Below are positions 23,201 through 34,175 of a stretch of 64,000 nt of DNA, one piece after another. The DNA comes from Isoperla grammatica (lineage: Eukaryota; Arthropoda; Insecta; Plecoptera; Perlodidae), in assembly GCA_945910005.1 (NCBI GenBank), contig OX246743.1:5059518-5123517 (forward strand). Reading direction: 5' to 3'. Within the stretch, counting starts at the first letter, position 1, and each line of letters begins with the position of its first letter. The notes under the pieces were generated by a model. That model ran no database searches. It was not told the origin of the DNA and worked only from the letters and a program-made list of their open reading frames with translations. Made by a program: the position numbers and the translations under genes.

Positions 23201-23487
23201 AATAATAATAATAAAAATAATACCGGTAATAATAATTTTTCGTAGGAATATCTGTTATAGGGTGGACACCAGTTTTACCTGATGTGCCCCTCTTCAGGTG
23301 ACAAACTAGGTACACAAGAGTATATGGATAGTTGGGAAGGAATGTCCAAGGACTGTTGGTATAATACAATGTCAGTATTCGCCTTGACGACTGAGGAAAA
23401 CCTCGGATAAAACCTTCAGTCAGGGTTGACGGTGGCCGGAATCGAAGCGGCGAGTCTCATGTCTTACCGCTGAGCTACCTATCGGCA
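23201..23487 (-). mobile_element. tRNA-headed SINE family S1, copy 1
   Basis: On the minus strand: a head with box A TAGCTCAGCGGTAAGAC and a box B region CTTCGATTCCGG, then a body with CTGAAGG, GAGGTTTTCCTCAGTCG and a central CACCTGAAGAGGGGCACATC, then a 3' end CCTACGAAAAATTATTATTA and ATT-type repeats. Two other copies in the window (39688 and 51160) lie in the same orientation. This copy has lost about 17 bp of the head between the boxes. Confidence 0.85.
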
Positions 23488-23540
23488 TAACAGGCGAGAG
23501 TTGTACGAAGTGCTTCCAGTAACCTTGTTTGGAGGTGTAG

Positions 23541-24138
23541 CGCTGCTCGGCCTGGCTAGTAGCGCTCGACTACCGCCGGAGCGCTGCTAAACGCGCTGCT
23601 CGGCCTGGCTAGTAGCACTTGACTTCCGCCAGAGCGCTGCTAAACGCGCTGCTCGGCCTGGCTAGTAGCGCTCGACTACCGCCGGAGCGCTGCTAAACGC
23701 GCTGCTCGGTCTGGCTAGTAGCGCTCGACTACCGCCGGAGCGCTGCTAAACGCGTTGTTCGGCCTGGCTATAGTAGCGCTCGACTACCGCCGGAGCGCTG
23801 CTAAACGCGCTGCTCGGCCTGGCTAGTAGCGCTCGACTACCACCGGAGCGCTGCTAAACGCGCTGCTCGGCCTGGCTAGTAGCGCTCGACTACCGCCGGA
23901 GCGCTGCTAAACGCGCTGCTCGGCCTGGCTAGTAGCGCTCGACTACCACCGGAGCGCTGCTAAACGCGCTGCTCGGCCTGGCTAGTAGCGCTCGACTTCC
24001 GCCAGAGCGCTGCTAAACGCGTTGTTCGGCCTGGCTAGTAGCGCTCGACTACCGCCGGAGCGCTGCTAAACGTGCTGCTCGGCCTGGCTAGTAGCGCTCG
24101 ACTACCGCCGGAGCGCTGCTAAACGCGCTGCTCGGCCT
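23541..24138. repeat. 53-bp minisatellite, about 11 copies
   Basis: Units contain GCTGCTCGGCCTGGCTAGTA, then GCGCTCGACTACCGCC and GGAGCGCTGCTAAACGC. Within each unit TAGTAGCGCTC and GAGCGCTGCTA are inverted copies that can form a hairpin with a loop of about 11 nt. Variants (CACTTGACTTCC, CACC for CGCC, CGTTGTTCGG) recur in several units. Confidence 0.95.
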
Positions 24139-25426
24139 ACGTTGCTGTCCTGCCCTATCCAAACACATTCTTCTCACAATACAACAGCCCACGTACAATA
24201 TTCCAACAACGGCAATCTAAGTTTTCATTCAATATGAATTGACACCATTTGCGAGATAGTTTCAACACAAAACTTTTGAATATGATCGAATCTACATTGT
24301 TTGTCTTTCTGTTTTGTTTGTTTCCCCGTTGTTGACTACTACTGCCTCCCCCGGTCTTCGAGATGGGAATCTAGGTTAGTATCTTCTCTCTCCTTCCATT
24401 GCGAGGATGTATACTCTAGTTTCGTGCACTGCAGTAGCAAGCGGCTCTTGAGATTGGGGATTCGCGAAACAGCGAGAAAAAACACCTGCTTGTTTGAAAG
24501 CTCGCGAGCGTGTTTTCAACATATGTATGTACACACTTGGTAGACTCTTTTCTATTACTTCTACCTCATTACTGTGATATTTCAAAGGGCTTTACAATGT
24601 TGCATATCTCGGTCTGTGAAATATAACGGTTATATTATGTAAGTCTTTATAAAGCGATGTTCGACAATGGAGAAATACTGTGGTTGCTAGTTTTTAAGAC
24701 GGAAATAATTAATAATTATAATATCTCCCGTTGGAAAAAAGAAACCAAGAACAAAATATAGGAATTACAAAGTAGATGATATGTAAGTCCGCGTTTTCTT
24801 TGTTTACACGAAACAAAACATAGAACTCGCAAATATAAAACTAAATAATAGGGATCATACTGGGTCATACATCCAGACATCCAGACATTGTGTTTAAGCT
24901 TTCAATCACAGCGTTGGATATTTCAGGCATGCGCAGAAAAATCAGTGACTGACTGTCACGACCGAACAGTCAAGTAAACCTATGTCTGCCACTACTTTGC
25001 TCCTCCTGGCAGTCAAGCTCTCCGTCACATGTTCAACGCCCCCGTTTCAATATGTCTCCCGCCCCACCCTGGCCCGACGAAATGTGTAAAAACATGGATA
25101 AATTGATAAGTCTTTGAATGAAATATCTGGTGTCCGGCGCGGCCGAGCTCTTATTGGAGAGCCGGCTGATATTGCAGTGGGGGGGGGGTGCGCTTGCCTC
25201 ATAAATGACGGATATGCATTACATCCTTGGCCTTTAGCTGGGATATTCAACCACCGTTATTATTAAGTAACACATACCGCGGTTCGAGACGCGTTAATTC
25301 TACTGAAGAAACGTTTGATGCCCAAATATTACCATCTAGAAATATTCCAGCACCGTTGTGTAACACAGGGGTGCAGACGACGCTGGGTAGAGAGATTTCT
25401 GCGTCTGATATTGTGCGCCGCTTTTA
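24139..25426. other. Unassigned DNA
   Basis: No gene is recognised. A short poly-G run lies at 25180-25188. Confidence 0.45.
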
Positions 25427-25785
25427 GTGAAGGGTAAACAAAGATATAGTCGTCGACATAAGGGTAAACAAAGGTACAGCCGTCGACATAAGGATAAACA
25501 AAGGTTCAGCCGTCGACATAAGGGTAAACAAAAGTACAACCGTCGACATAAGGGTAAACAAAGGTACAACCGTCGACATATAAATGAAGGGAGAACAAAG
25601 GTACAGCCGTCGACATAAGTGTAAACAAAGGTACAGCCGTCGACATAAGGGTAAACAAAAAAAAACGTTGACATAAGGGTAAACAAAGGTACAACCTTCG
25701 ACATATAAATGAAAGGAGAACAAAGGTACAGCCGTCGACGTAAGGGTAAACAAAGGTACAGCCGTCGCCATAAGGATAACCATAG
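25427..25785. repeat. 30-bp minisatellite, about 12 copies
   Basis: Units read GGGTAAACAAAGGTACAGCC, then GTCGACATAA. Two units carry an insertion TATAAATGAAGGGAGAACAA (about 25579 and 25703). GTAAACAA matches the forkhead-factor consensus and GTCGAC is a palindrome. Arginine/lysine-rich and leucine-rich open frames here are repeat artefacts. Confidence 0.95.
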
Positions 25786-26135
25786 GAACAGCCAACGTTC
25801 TTTGGTATTGGTTCCAGTGTGACCTATTGTAAAAGCGGTGGTGCACAATGGCTTCCTGTTTTTCGTTCTTCGTTTTGTCATGTACCCATGTGTGAACGTC
25901 CACCACTGCACACAGCTTCGGGTGTGGCGGATGGAGAAGCTCTTAGTAAGCGTCTAAGCGGCTGCCCACCTTATATCCTTCAACGCGCAGTTTTTCAGCC
26001 GCGCGCGTCACTTGACGCGGTCGGGCTATTTACCGCCTGTCACCCATCACTCCCAGGACACGCTGCAGCGATCCCCTCCCTGTATTGGCTACGATTTTAT
26101 TAATAAAAATTTGACGTTTATTCAGAATTAAATTC
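25786..26135. other. Unassigned DNA between arrays
   Basis: No feature is recognised. The 94-residue frame at 25819-26103 has no recognisable domain. Confidence 0.4.
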
Positions 26136-27497
26136 GTCAGCAGTTTTGTGCCGGTCACGTGTTCGAGATAACTCTGTCCCTACCCGGCACCTCCACCAAC
26201 GTGATTGTCAGCAGTTATGTGCCGGTCACGTGTTCGAAGATAACTCTGTCCCTACCCGGCACCTCCACCAACGTGATTGTCAGCAGTTATGTGCCGGTCA
26301 CGTGTTCGAAGATAACTCTGTCCCTACCCGACACCTCCACCAACGTGATTGTCAGCAGTTATGTGCCGGTCACGTGTTCGAAGATAACTCTGTCCCTACC
26401 CGGCACCTCCACCAACGTGATTGTCAGCAGTTATGTGCCGGTCACGTGTTCGAAGATAACTCTGTCCCTACCCGGCACCTCCACCAACGCGATTGTCAGC
26501 AGTTATGTGCCGGTCACGTGTTCGAAGATAACTCTGTCCCTACCCGGCACCTCCACCAACGTGATTGTCAGCAGTTATGTGCCGGTCACGTGTTCGAAGA
26601 TAACTCTGTCCCTACCCGGCACCTCCACCAACGTGATTGTCAGCAGTTATGTGCCGGTCACGTGTTCGAAGATAACTCTGTCCCTACCCGACACCTCCAC
26701 CAACGTGATTGTCAGCAGTTATGAGCCGGTCACGTGTTCGAAGATAACTCTGTCCCTACCCGGCACCTCCACCAACGTGATTGTCAGCAGTTATGTGCCG
26801 GTCACGTGTTCGACGATAACTCTGTCCCTACCCGGCACCTCCACCAACACGATTGTCAGCAGTTATGTGCCGGTCACGTGTTCGAAGATAACTCTGTCCC
26901 TACCCGGCACCTCCACCAACGTGATTGTCAGCAGTTATGTTCCGGTCACGTGTTCGAAGATAACTCTGTCCCTACCCGGCACCTCCACCAACATGATCGT
27001 CAGCAGTTATGTGCCGGTCACGTGTTCGAAGATAACTCTGTCCCTACCCGGCACCTCCACCAACGTGATTGTCAGCAGTTATGTGCCGGTCACGTGTTCG
27101 AAGATAACTCTGTCCCTACCCGGCACCTCCACCAACATGATCGTCAGCAGTTATGTGCCGGTCACGTGTCCGAAGATAACTCTGTCCCTACCCGGCACCT
27201 CCACCAACGTGATTGTCAGCAGTTATGTGCCGGTCACGTGTTCGAAGATAACTCTGTCCCTACCCGGCACCTCCACCAACATGATCGTCAGCAGTTATGT
27301 GCCGGTCACGTGTTCGAAGATAACTCTGTCCCTACCCGGCACCTCCACCAACGTGATTGTCAGCAGTTATGTGCCGGTCACGTGTTCGAAGATAACTCTG
27401 TCCCTACCCGGCACCTCCACCAACATGATCGTCAGCAGTTATGTGCCGGTCACGTGTTCGAAGATAACTCTGTCCCTACCCGGCACCTCCACCAACG
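26136..27497. repeat. 72-bp minisatellite, 19 copies
   Basis: Units read GTCAGCAGTTATGTGCCGGT, CACGTGTTCGAAGATAACTC, TGTCCCTACCCGGCACCTCC and ACCAACGTGATT. After the first unit, which is one base short, every spacing is exactly 72 bp (CACGTG at 26156, 26227 and then to 27451). Each unit has one CACGTG E-box. In the right half, units alternate AACGTGATT and AACATGATC, giving a 144-bp dimeric period. Because 72 is divisible by three, a 455-codon frame (22 of every 24 residues invariant) and a second frame stay open. There is no start context, no unique flanking coding sequence and no signal peptide, so I do not call a gene. Confidence 0.97.
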
Positions 27498-27544
27498 ACC
27501 AAATTGTTTCAACCAAATTGTTTTAATGACTATTTTTCCGTTAT

Positions 27545-27760
27545 TAGGACTAAACAGTAAGTAATTTCGTAATAAGTACCTTACTGATGAATTAACCCAC
27601 CTGGACCCGGCCCTGTTGGCTCCGAACACCATCGACGAGTGAGAACGATAACCAATCAAATATCTCTATTTCAAATATGAAAGACATGAATCAGTGATTA
27701 GACAGTGCGAACACCTGCCAGAATCAGCAAGGCCAATTCAGAACAACTTTGAATTTACCA
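27545..27760 (-). mobile_element. Dispersed repeat family R1, copy B
   Basis: Inverted relative to copy A at 18145-18368. It shares CGAACACCATCGACGAGTGA, GATAACCAATCAAA, ATTTCAAATATGAA, CAGTGATT, GTGCGAACACCTG and CAGAACAACTTTGAATTTAC. The shared tail motif is degraded here. Confidence 0.8.
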
Positions 27761-27789
27761 AAGAAAGACCAATGAAGGTTGTTATTATA

Positions 27790-27985
27790 AATATTGAGTG
27801 CCTCGTTGCTAGGACGTCTCCAAAGTCACCGTTTACTTATTTCTAAGACAAGAAGTGATGGAATTGAGTCCACATTAAAAGTAAAAACTTTTGCCCGAGC
27901 AGGGTTTGAACCCGGGACCTTCTGCATTGGAAGCGGGGATGCTAACCTCTGGACCAACGAGCCACCTACTGGACCAACAAGCCAC
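27790..27985 (-). mobile_element. tRNA-headed SINE-like repeat (second family)
   Basis: The minus strand has an A box GTTGGTCCAGAGGTTAGC, an anticodon-arm-like CTTCCAATGCAGAAG, and a canonical B box GGGTTCAAACCC. The acceptor stem does not pair and the anticodon loop lacks U33, so it is not a functional tRNA. The 5' part (GGTGGCTYGTTGGTCCAG) is duplicated in tandem. The body continues with TTTTTACTTTTAATGTGG, and the same words occur at about 56975-57000. Confidence 0.6.
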
Positions 27986-29280
27986 CGATACAACCGACGT
28001 CTTTATCTGCCCTTGCAATCCCTTACACAAGTCCCTCTATATCGTCGTTCACGAGATCTCGTTAATTACGTTAACTTTTCCGTTTCGAGGCTGGAAACTG
28101 TGTATGTAGGGCTAGGCTCAAGCCATCTTCAGAGATTTGGACCGTCACATCTAATAATAGCAATATTAATATTTGGCCACACTTGATGGAAAATGGGCAA
28201 CCACGCAATTAGTTCGTCAACATCAATTTTTGTCAATTTACTTACATAACCTGAAATGTAAATATTATTGTTAAAGTCCACCCAAATAGCCACCTGCTTA
28301 AGAGCGTTCGGCAGTAGGAGTTTAACATATGTATTGGCCGTCAACTAATTACTCTTAAACTAATAGTAGGACTATTATAAATATTTAGCTACTTGTAAAG
28401 GGATGTCATATCTATGCATGGTATTAAGTACATTTGTCACCAACCTATTAAAAAATAATGACCCCTTTTTTAAACAGATTCTCCGTATTATTTCGCCGAA
28501 CATTTTCGACGAAAGTAATTTATTTGCATAATTCAAACGTGACTATATTATTTTTGAGCAGGCTATTCACAAATGTACTTAATACCATGCCTAGATATGA
28601 CATCCCTCTGCAAGTAGGTAAATTTTCTTAATAATCCTATTATTTGTTTAAGAGAAATGAGTTGACTAAAAACATGAAAACTACTTCCGAACGCTCTTAA
28701 AGGCGGTAAGCGGAGAGTGCGGCCGACTGCGGTGGGATCCTGCACTGCCGGCTGCGGTGTCGTCTGTGTGTGTGCGGTGGTTATTGCAAACTTCATTTTG
28801 CGGGCGCCGTTCATCCCACAGTTATTACTGTTGGCCTGCAACCGCCGGGGAGGGGGAGGGGGTGAGTCCTGTGGTGTGATTTATCTGTGGGGGATTAGAG
28901 CTACCCCCGCCCGTTCCCCTCCCCCTCCCCCTCCCGTCCGCGGGGAAGCTTAATATACAACTCTACGCAAGACTTTGGTACCTACCTACCTTCCTACCGA
29001 CATTACAATAACGCTTTCATCGCAGCTACGGAAATATAAACTATGCCTCTTTTGATTTCATTATATTTAGAGATACGTCTTTTTAGCATTAACCTTCTCT
29101 AGATTTAGCGTTGATATTTTTAATTTCTCATATTGAAGCATTTATTTGTTTCTTTACATCACAACCCTGAATAGGAAGGGGTTTAATTGCACTGCTTATG
29201 GAAAATTATGTGCAGATATTTAACTACCCACAGAAACACACCATGCGTCGTGGCATGAGACCAATACTTTGAACTAGAGT
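27986..29280. other. Unassigned DNA
   Basis: Words around 28385-28440 (AGTGGATGTCATATCTATGC-like, CATGGTATTAAGTACATTTGT) recur inverted at 28568-28615, giving a loose inverted repeat of about 230 bp that may be another old MITE. G- and C-rich runs lie at 28850-28940. Confidence 0.4.
28384..28620. mobile_element. Possible MITE with inverted ends
   Basis: The left end has ACTTGTAAAGGGATGTCATA and then TATGCATGGTATTAAGTACA. The right end has TGTACTTAATACCATGCCTA and then GATATGACATCCCTCTGCAA, an inverted copy of about 50 bp with few changes. The flanks TAGCTACTTG and CAAGTAGGTA extend it. The interior is AT-rich and non-coding. Confidence 0.7.
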
Positions 29281-29452
29281 GCTAGACAGTAAGTATGACA
29301 TTATGACAGTCAGTGCAAGACAGTGTGGCGGGCTGTGTAACAGTCAGTATGACAGTATGACAGTATGACAGTCAGTGCTAGACAGTGAGTGTGGAGGGCT
29401 GTGTGACAGTCAGTATGGCAGTCAGTATGACAGTCAATGTGGCAGTTGGACA
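29281..29452. repeat. Degenerate CAGTATGA / CAGTCAGT repeat
   Basis: Short words CAGTATGA, CAGTCAGT and GCTAGACAGT repeat irregularly, with one longer duplicated segment (GTGCTAGACAGT...GGCTGTGT). Confidence 0.85.
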
Positions 29453-30774
29453 CACGTTCCATTTAGAAGCTATTTTGTACTGGGTTTATTTTGTCGATTT
29501 TAATATATTTTATTTTTTTAATATAAGAAGCTATATATTACAAAATCTATTGGTATAACTTATATGTTTGGAAAATCTTTTAATGTAAATATAAATTATA
29601 ATTAGTTTTACATTTTAGCAGTTTATTAGTTGTACTAATTCGGGTATAGTCGTACAGCAGTGGATTCTTTGTAATAATGAAGTAATCATACTAAACAAAT
29701 TCTGATAAAAAATTATTTTCAATTAGTCTTGGGTCAAATAGTTTCTTGTTCTAATAAAATTAAGAATGCCCCAAATCAGGTGATGGTGTGAGAACATATT
29801 TGGCTGTCTAGCCGTACTACTTGCAAGAGGCATTTCACAAGATCGTATTCACACATTTTTATCGTTGCAATTCTTCAGAGTCTTTTTCAATAGCAGGTGA
29901 ATTACTATTTACGCAACATCTTTCATCGTTGCTCAGCTGTGACGTTTAAAGCATACATGTATTTTTCAGTTAATTATCCGCCCACTCGGTTTGAAATGAA
30001 TACAATATGGGAACTCTACCATGGTCGATAGCATCGTTACGTATGAATCATGGCCAATATAAATCAGCTGTAAATTTATATTACTTCCGCCGTGCAGGAT
30101 TTACCCCTAGCTGGTGCTTCCATTATTAAACAATGTATTTGAAACTTTAGCCCGGCGTTATCGAGTTTGTTATGGTTATTATGGGCAATCGCGCGCACCA
30201 CATCCCCGTAATACGCTAGTTATTTCCAGTCAAAAACGAAAACATGTAAACATAGATTTGAGTTCACATTTTAATATACATAAATACCGTTTAACGATGT
30301 TCTGATGTTTTCAGTTGTTTTATTTGTGGTTTTGTCCTAGTATGTGTGAATGAGGTTTTTTGTTCATATCTTTAAAACAACTTTTAAATCGAAATTGTGC
30401 GAAGATACACAAGACAGTTATTACCAGGGTCTGCAGATTACGAAGCAAATATATGCAACATTCATTCTGTTACGATAATTGTCACAACTTGAGGGTACTT
30501 GCAGTGTAATACCTAGGTGGGCAATGTCGTGCAATATCTTGACAACTCTACACGATATTTTAAATAGTGATTAATAACCACGATGTGGTTTTCTTGGAAA
30601 AACGTACATTAACAAAGTTTTAGATATTGTAACCACACGCGTGTTGTTTTGGGAAACATTTAATTACTTTCTTTAATAAGTTTCCAGAATACCAACCGTT
30701 ACAATTAAAATATTTGAATCTTTTTATAAAACAACCTAATATTTCTTGAATAAATAAATCTGTATTTATAGAAT
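29453..30774. other. Unassigned AT-rich DNA
   Basis: No gene or repeat is recognised. Confidence 0.45.
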
Positions 30775-30777
30775 AAC

Positions 30778-30814
30778 TTACTACTCAGTAACAACTGATT
30801 TTCAGTAAGAAAAT
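30778..30814 (-). repeat. Shared repeat-tail motif, isolated
   Basis: On the minus strand TTACTGAAAATCAGTTGTTA and CTGAGTAGTAAG match the tails at 14028, 18325 and 56745. The core ACTGAAAATCAGT is itself a hairpin. It begins two bases after the stop codon of the 67-codon minus frame at 30817-31020. Confidence 0.6.
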
Positions 30815-30816
30815 TT

Positions 30817-31020
30817 TCATCCAAAACGATATTCGTAAGAAAGATACATCAACATTGTCTCGGGTATGACATTGGCTTCGTTTGTGGTAACTGTTGCGCC
30901 TGTTAGGTCAATATATACAAAATTATCATTCGTTTCATATTCATTCCATGTGTATCGGATCTGTTTAACGAAATCCCCCCCTAAATTAGTTTTACTTCTC
31001 ATTAGTAACTTGTTTCGCAT
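30817..31020 (-). other. 67-codon open frame, unrecognised
   Basis: The minus-strand frame has balanced composition (TNLGGDFVKQIRYTWNEYE, then VYIDLTGATVTTNEANVIPE) and looks more protein-like than its neighbours. I recognise no family. It has an in-frame stop just upstream, and its stop codon abuts the shared repeat-tail motif, so it may be the coding end of a retroelement. Chance remains possible. Confidence 0.25.
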
Positions 31021-31243
31021 GTTTACATGTCTTCAAATAACATGAAATACAATTAGATCGGATGAACTCCAAACACCATAATGTACGCTTCCAAACAACG
31101 TTCTCTCAAAGTATATTAATTTTCAAGAATCCATTACATAAATTACAAACTTGATTTTATCTCTTACATCGTCATCACTGTTGATAATTTGTAGACACAG
31201 CTTGTTTGTCTGACGTACACAGTAATGTTTCCTGTGCGGTGGC

Positions 31244-31280
31244 TGTGTACACTGTACACTGTACACTGTACACTGCACTG
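31244..31280. repeat. (GTACACT)n repeat
   Basis: About five 7-bp copies; a similar short run lies near 51931-51952. Confidence 0.9.
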
Positions 31281-31639
31281 CATTCTAGTACACCAAGCGA
31301 CCCGCGGTAGTGACGCATGCTGGCAATATGTAACCATCATAGATCCTGATAGTTGAGGTCAAATTAGAGATACTCTAATGTAATTTAATTAGTGTGTTGG
31401 ATAATTACTTGTGGACATGTTTGGCTTTAATTAATTATTTATGTCTGATATTTGTCATTGGAATGTTGGTAGTTACGTGAATGCCCTGGTGCATGCAAGC
31501 AGTTGTATCGTTATTTGTTTGCGGGTACTAGATAATACTACTAGTAATACTAATAAGTACGTTTTAAATCGTGATAATTTAAACCCATTGGCGTACAAGA
31601 AATTAATAACTTGTGGTGTGTGCTCTATTTGATGTGAAT

Positions 31640-31855
31640 ATTATTGCGTAGGTTTGACTTGAACCTATCTAAAGATGTATATTGTTAATGTTACATTTGA
31701 AGGTTTGATGTAAAATGGCTGTATAGCTGTACTTAAATGCTGAATAAATAAATCAATGAATGAATAAATCAATGAATGAATGTATAAATAAATAAATGAA
31801 TGAATGAATGGATGAATGAATGCACGAATGCATGAATAAATGAATAAATAAATCT
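31640..31855 (+). repeat. (AATG)n / (AAAT)n tract with possible LINE tail
   Basis: About 115 bp of AATGAATAAATC-type tetranucleotides follow GTACTTAAATGCTGAATAAA, which resembles the 3' end of a non-LTR element. No coding part is attached, so only the microsatellite is certain. Confidence 0.6.
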
Positions 31856-31874
31856 TCTAAAACAAACAACGGTA

Positions 31875-31945
31875 GAAAGTACGCTGCATCGTGTGTGTTG
31901 TGCTGAGGTTGTCCCATCACGCACGCTGCATCGTGTGTGTTGTGC
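31875..31945. repeat. Two-copy ~48-bp duplication
   Basis: ACGCTGCATCGTGTGTGTTG occurs twice, about 46 bp apart. Confidence 0.85.
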
Positions 31946-32399
31946 GTTAAAGTACACGTGGTGAAATATATTTATCGAATCACCGTCTTTGATCTCGCCT
32001 AAGTCAACCTTGAGACATCTATTAGGGGCGAACGTGTTTGCGTTGCCACTTGGGAGCTGCTTGGCGCCTACTTGCGCTTTATGGCCAGTTCACATGGAAC
32101 GGTGCTGCATGCCATCGTAGGTGTATCATTATTATCATGACTTTTTTTATTAAAAAGATTTTTTCTGAGTTTGTTGACTTTGTTTCGCAGAATTGGGGTT
32201 GGGTTGCGATCGCCGAATATAGTTGTGTGTTGTTTGGTTTCACGACCGCGTGTAGCCCTAGGAGGAAACAGAAACATATCTTTGCTCTGCTCTGAAGAAG
32301 AATTTTACATATTTGATAGTTTGCATAGTTGTCAAATTCTTAAGCAAACTCTTCATTAAGAAGTTGTTAAGAAACAGATAAGCGTTATATATGATTATA
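31946..32399. other. Unassigned DNA
   Basis: Nothing recognised before the 60-bp array starts. Confidence 0.4.
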
Positions 32400-33847
32400 G
32401 ACGACGGCACAAACAAGACTCGTCTTAAATATGCAACAGGTTAACAGTATGTGTTTATAGACGACGGCACAAACAAGACTCGTCTTAAATATGCAACAGG
32501 TTAACAGTATGTGTTTATAGACGACGGCACAAACAAGACTCGTCTTAAATATGCAACAGGTTAACAGTATATGTTTATAGACGACGGTACAAACAAGACT
32601 CGCCTTAAATATGCAACAGGTTAACAGTATATGTTTATAGACGACGGCACAAACAAGACACGTCTTAAATATGCAACAGGTTAACAGTATATGTTTATAG
32701 ACGACGGCACAAACAAGACTCGTCTTAAATATGCAACAGGTTAACAGTATATGTTTATAGACGACGGTACAAACAAGACTCGTCTTAAATATGCATCAGG
32801 TTAACAGTATATGTTTATAGACGACGGCACAAACAAGACTCGTCTTAAATATGCATCAGGTTAACAGTATATGTTTATAGACGACGGCACAAACAAGACT
32901 CGTCTTAAATATGCAACAGGTTAACAGTATATGTTTATAGACGACGGTACAAACAAGACTCGTCTTAAATATGCAACAGGTTAACAGTATATGTTTATAG
33001 ACGACGGCACAAACAAGACTCGTCTTAAATATGCAACAGGTTAACAGTATATGTTTATAGACGACGGCACAAACAAGACTCGTCTTAAATATGCAACAGG
33101 TTAACAGTATATGTTTATAGACGACGGCACAAACAAGACTCGTCTTAAATATGCAACAGGTTAACAGTATATGTTTATAGACGACGGCACAAACAAGACT
33201 CGTCTTAAATATGCAACAGGTTAACAGTATATGTTTATAGACGACGGCACAAACAAGACTCGTCTTAAATATGCAACAGGTTAACAGTATATGTTTATAG
33301 ACGACGGCACAAACAAGACTCGTCTTAAATATGCAACAGGTTAACAGTATATGTTTATAGACGACGGCACAAACAAGACTCGTCTTAAATATGCAACAGG
33401 TTAACAGTATATGTTTATAGACGACGGCACAAACAAGACTCGTCTTAAATATGCAACAGGTTAACAGTATATGTTTATGGACGACGGCACAAACAAGACT
33501 CGTCTTAAATATGCAACAGGTTAACAGTATATGTTTATAGACGACGGCACAAACAAGACTCGTCTTAAATATGCAACAGGTTAACAGTATATGTTTATAG
33601 ACGACGGCACAAACAAGACTCGTCTTAAATATGCAACAGGTTAACAGTATATGTTTATAGACGACGGCACAAACAAGACTCGTCTTAAATATGCAACAGG
33701 TTAACAGTATATGTTTATAGACGACGGCACAAACAAGACTCGTCTTAAATATGCAACAGGTTAACAGTATATGTTTATAGACGACGGCACAAACAAGACT
33801 CGTCTTAAATATGCAACAGGTTAACAGTATATGTTTATAGACGACGG
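32400..33847. repeat. Second 60-bp minisatellite, 24 copies
   Basis: Units read ACGACGGCACAAACAAGACT, CGTCTTAAATATGCAACAGG and TTAACAGTATATGTTTATAG. All 24 are exactly 60 bp. Divergence is confined mostly to the left third (GTGTTTATAG, GGTACAAAC, GCATCAGG, ACACG), and units from about 33000 rightward are virtually identical. It is unrelated in sequence to the 60-bp array at 2824. The 356-codon minus frame is a repeat artefact. Confidence 0.98.
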
Positions 33848-34175
33848 CCTCTAAACATCCCGCAGTGTATGAAGTGTATGAAGCGTATGAAGTGAGGTAA
33901 CAACGTGACGTGAGTGGGGTGAACATCCCTTAAACATCCCGAGGTTAATGAAGTGTATGAAGTGTATGAAGTGAGGCAGACACAAGACGTGAGTGGGACG
34001 AACATCCCTTGAATATCCAACGGTGTATGAAGTGTATGAAGTGTATGAAGTGAGGTAGACACCTGACGTGAGTGGGGCGAACATCCCTTGAACATCCAAC
34101 GGTGTATGAAGTGTATGAAGTGTATGAAGTTAGGTAGACACGTGACGTGAGTTGGGCGAACATCCCTTAAACACG
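33848..34175. repeat. 79-bp minisatellite, 4 copies
   Basis: It abuts the 60-bp array without a gap. Units of 79 bp contain AACATCCCTTGAACATCCAA, then two or three copies of GTGTATGAA and GAAGTGAGGTAGACACGTG. The inner 10-bp word is a nested tandem repeat. Confidence 0.95.

Noticed and set aside
25336..25911. Leucine-rich 160-191-codon minus frames resembling membrane proteins
   Set aside because: They are the complement of the 30-bp array; hydrophobicity comes from the repeat.
26146..27564. 455- and 276-codon frames as a secreted repeat protein gene
   Set aside because: Two frames of the same strand are open at once, the start lies inside a unit, and the frame dies within about 10 codons after the array. 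Listed as a repeat, with a check suggested.
27889..27972. A functional tRNA gene
   Set aside because: A and B boxes are good but the acceptor stem does not pair and U33 is missing. The sequence runs into a SINE-like body.
32400..33847. CRISPR array, because of the very regular repeats
   Set aside because: There are no unique spacers: the whole 60 bp repeats. The context is eukaryotic and no cas genes are present. The same holds for the other arrays.
32856..33926. 356-codon minus frame with hydrophobic 20-residue repeats
   Set aside because: A 60-bp repeat without stops in this frame. Near-identity at all positions gives no sign of codon-level selection.
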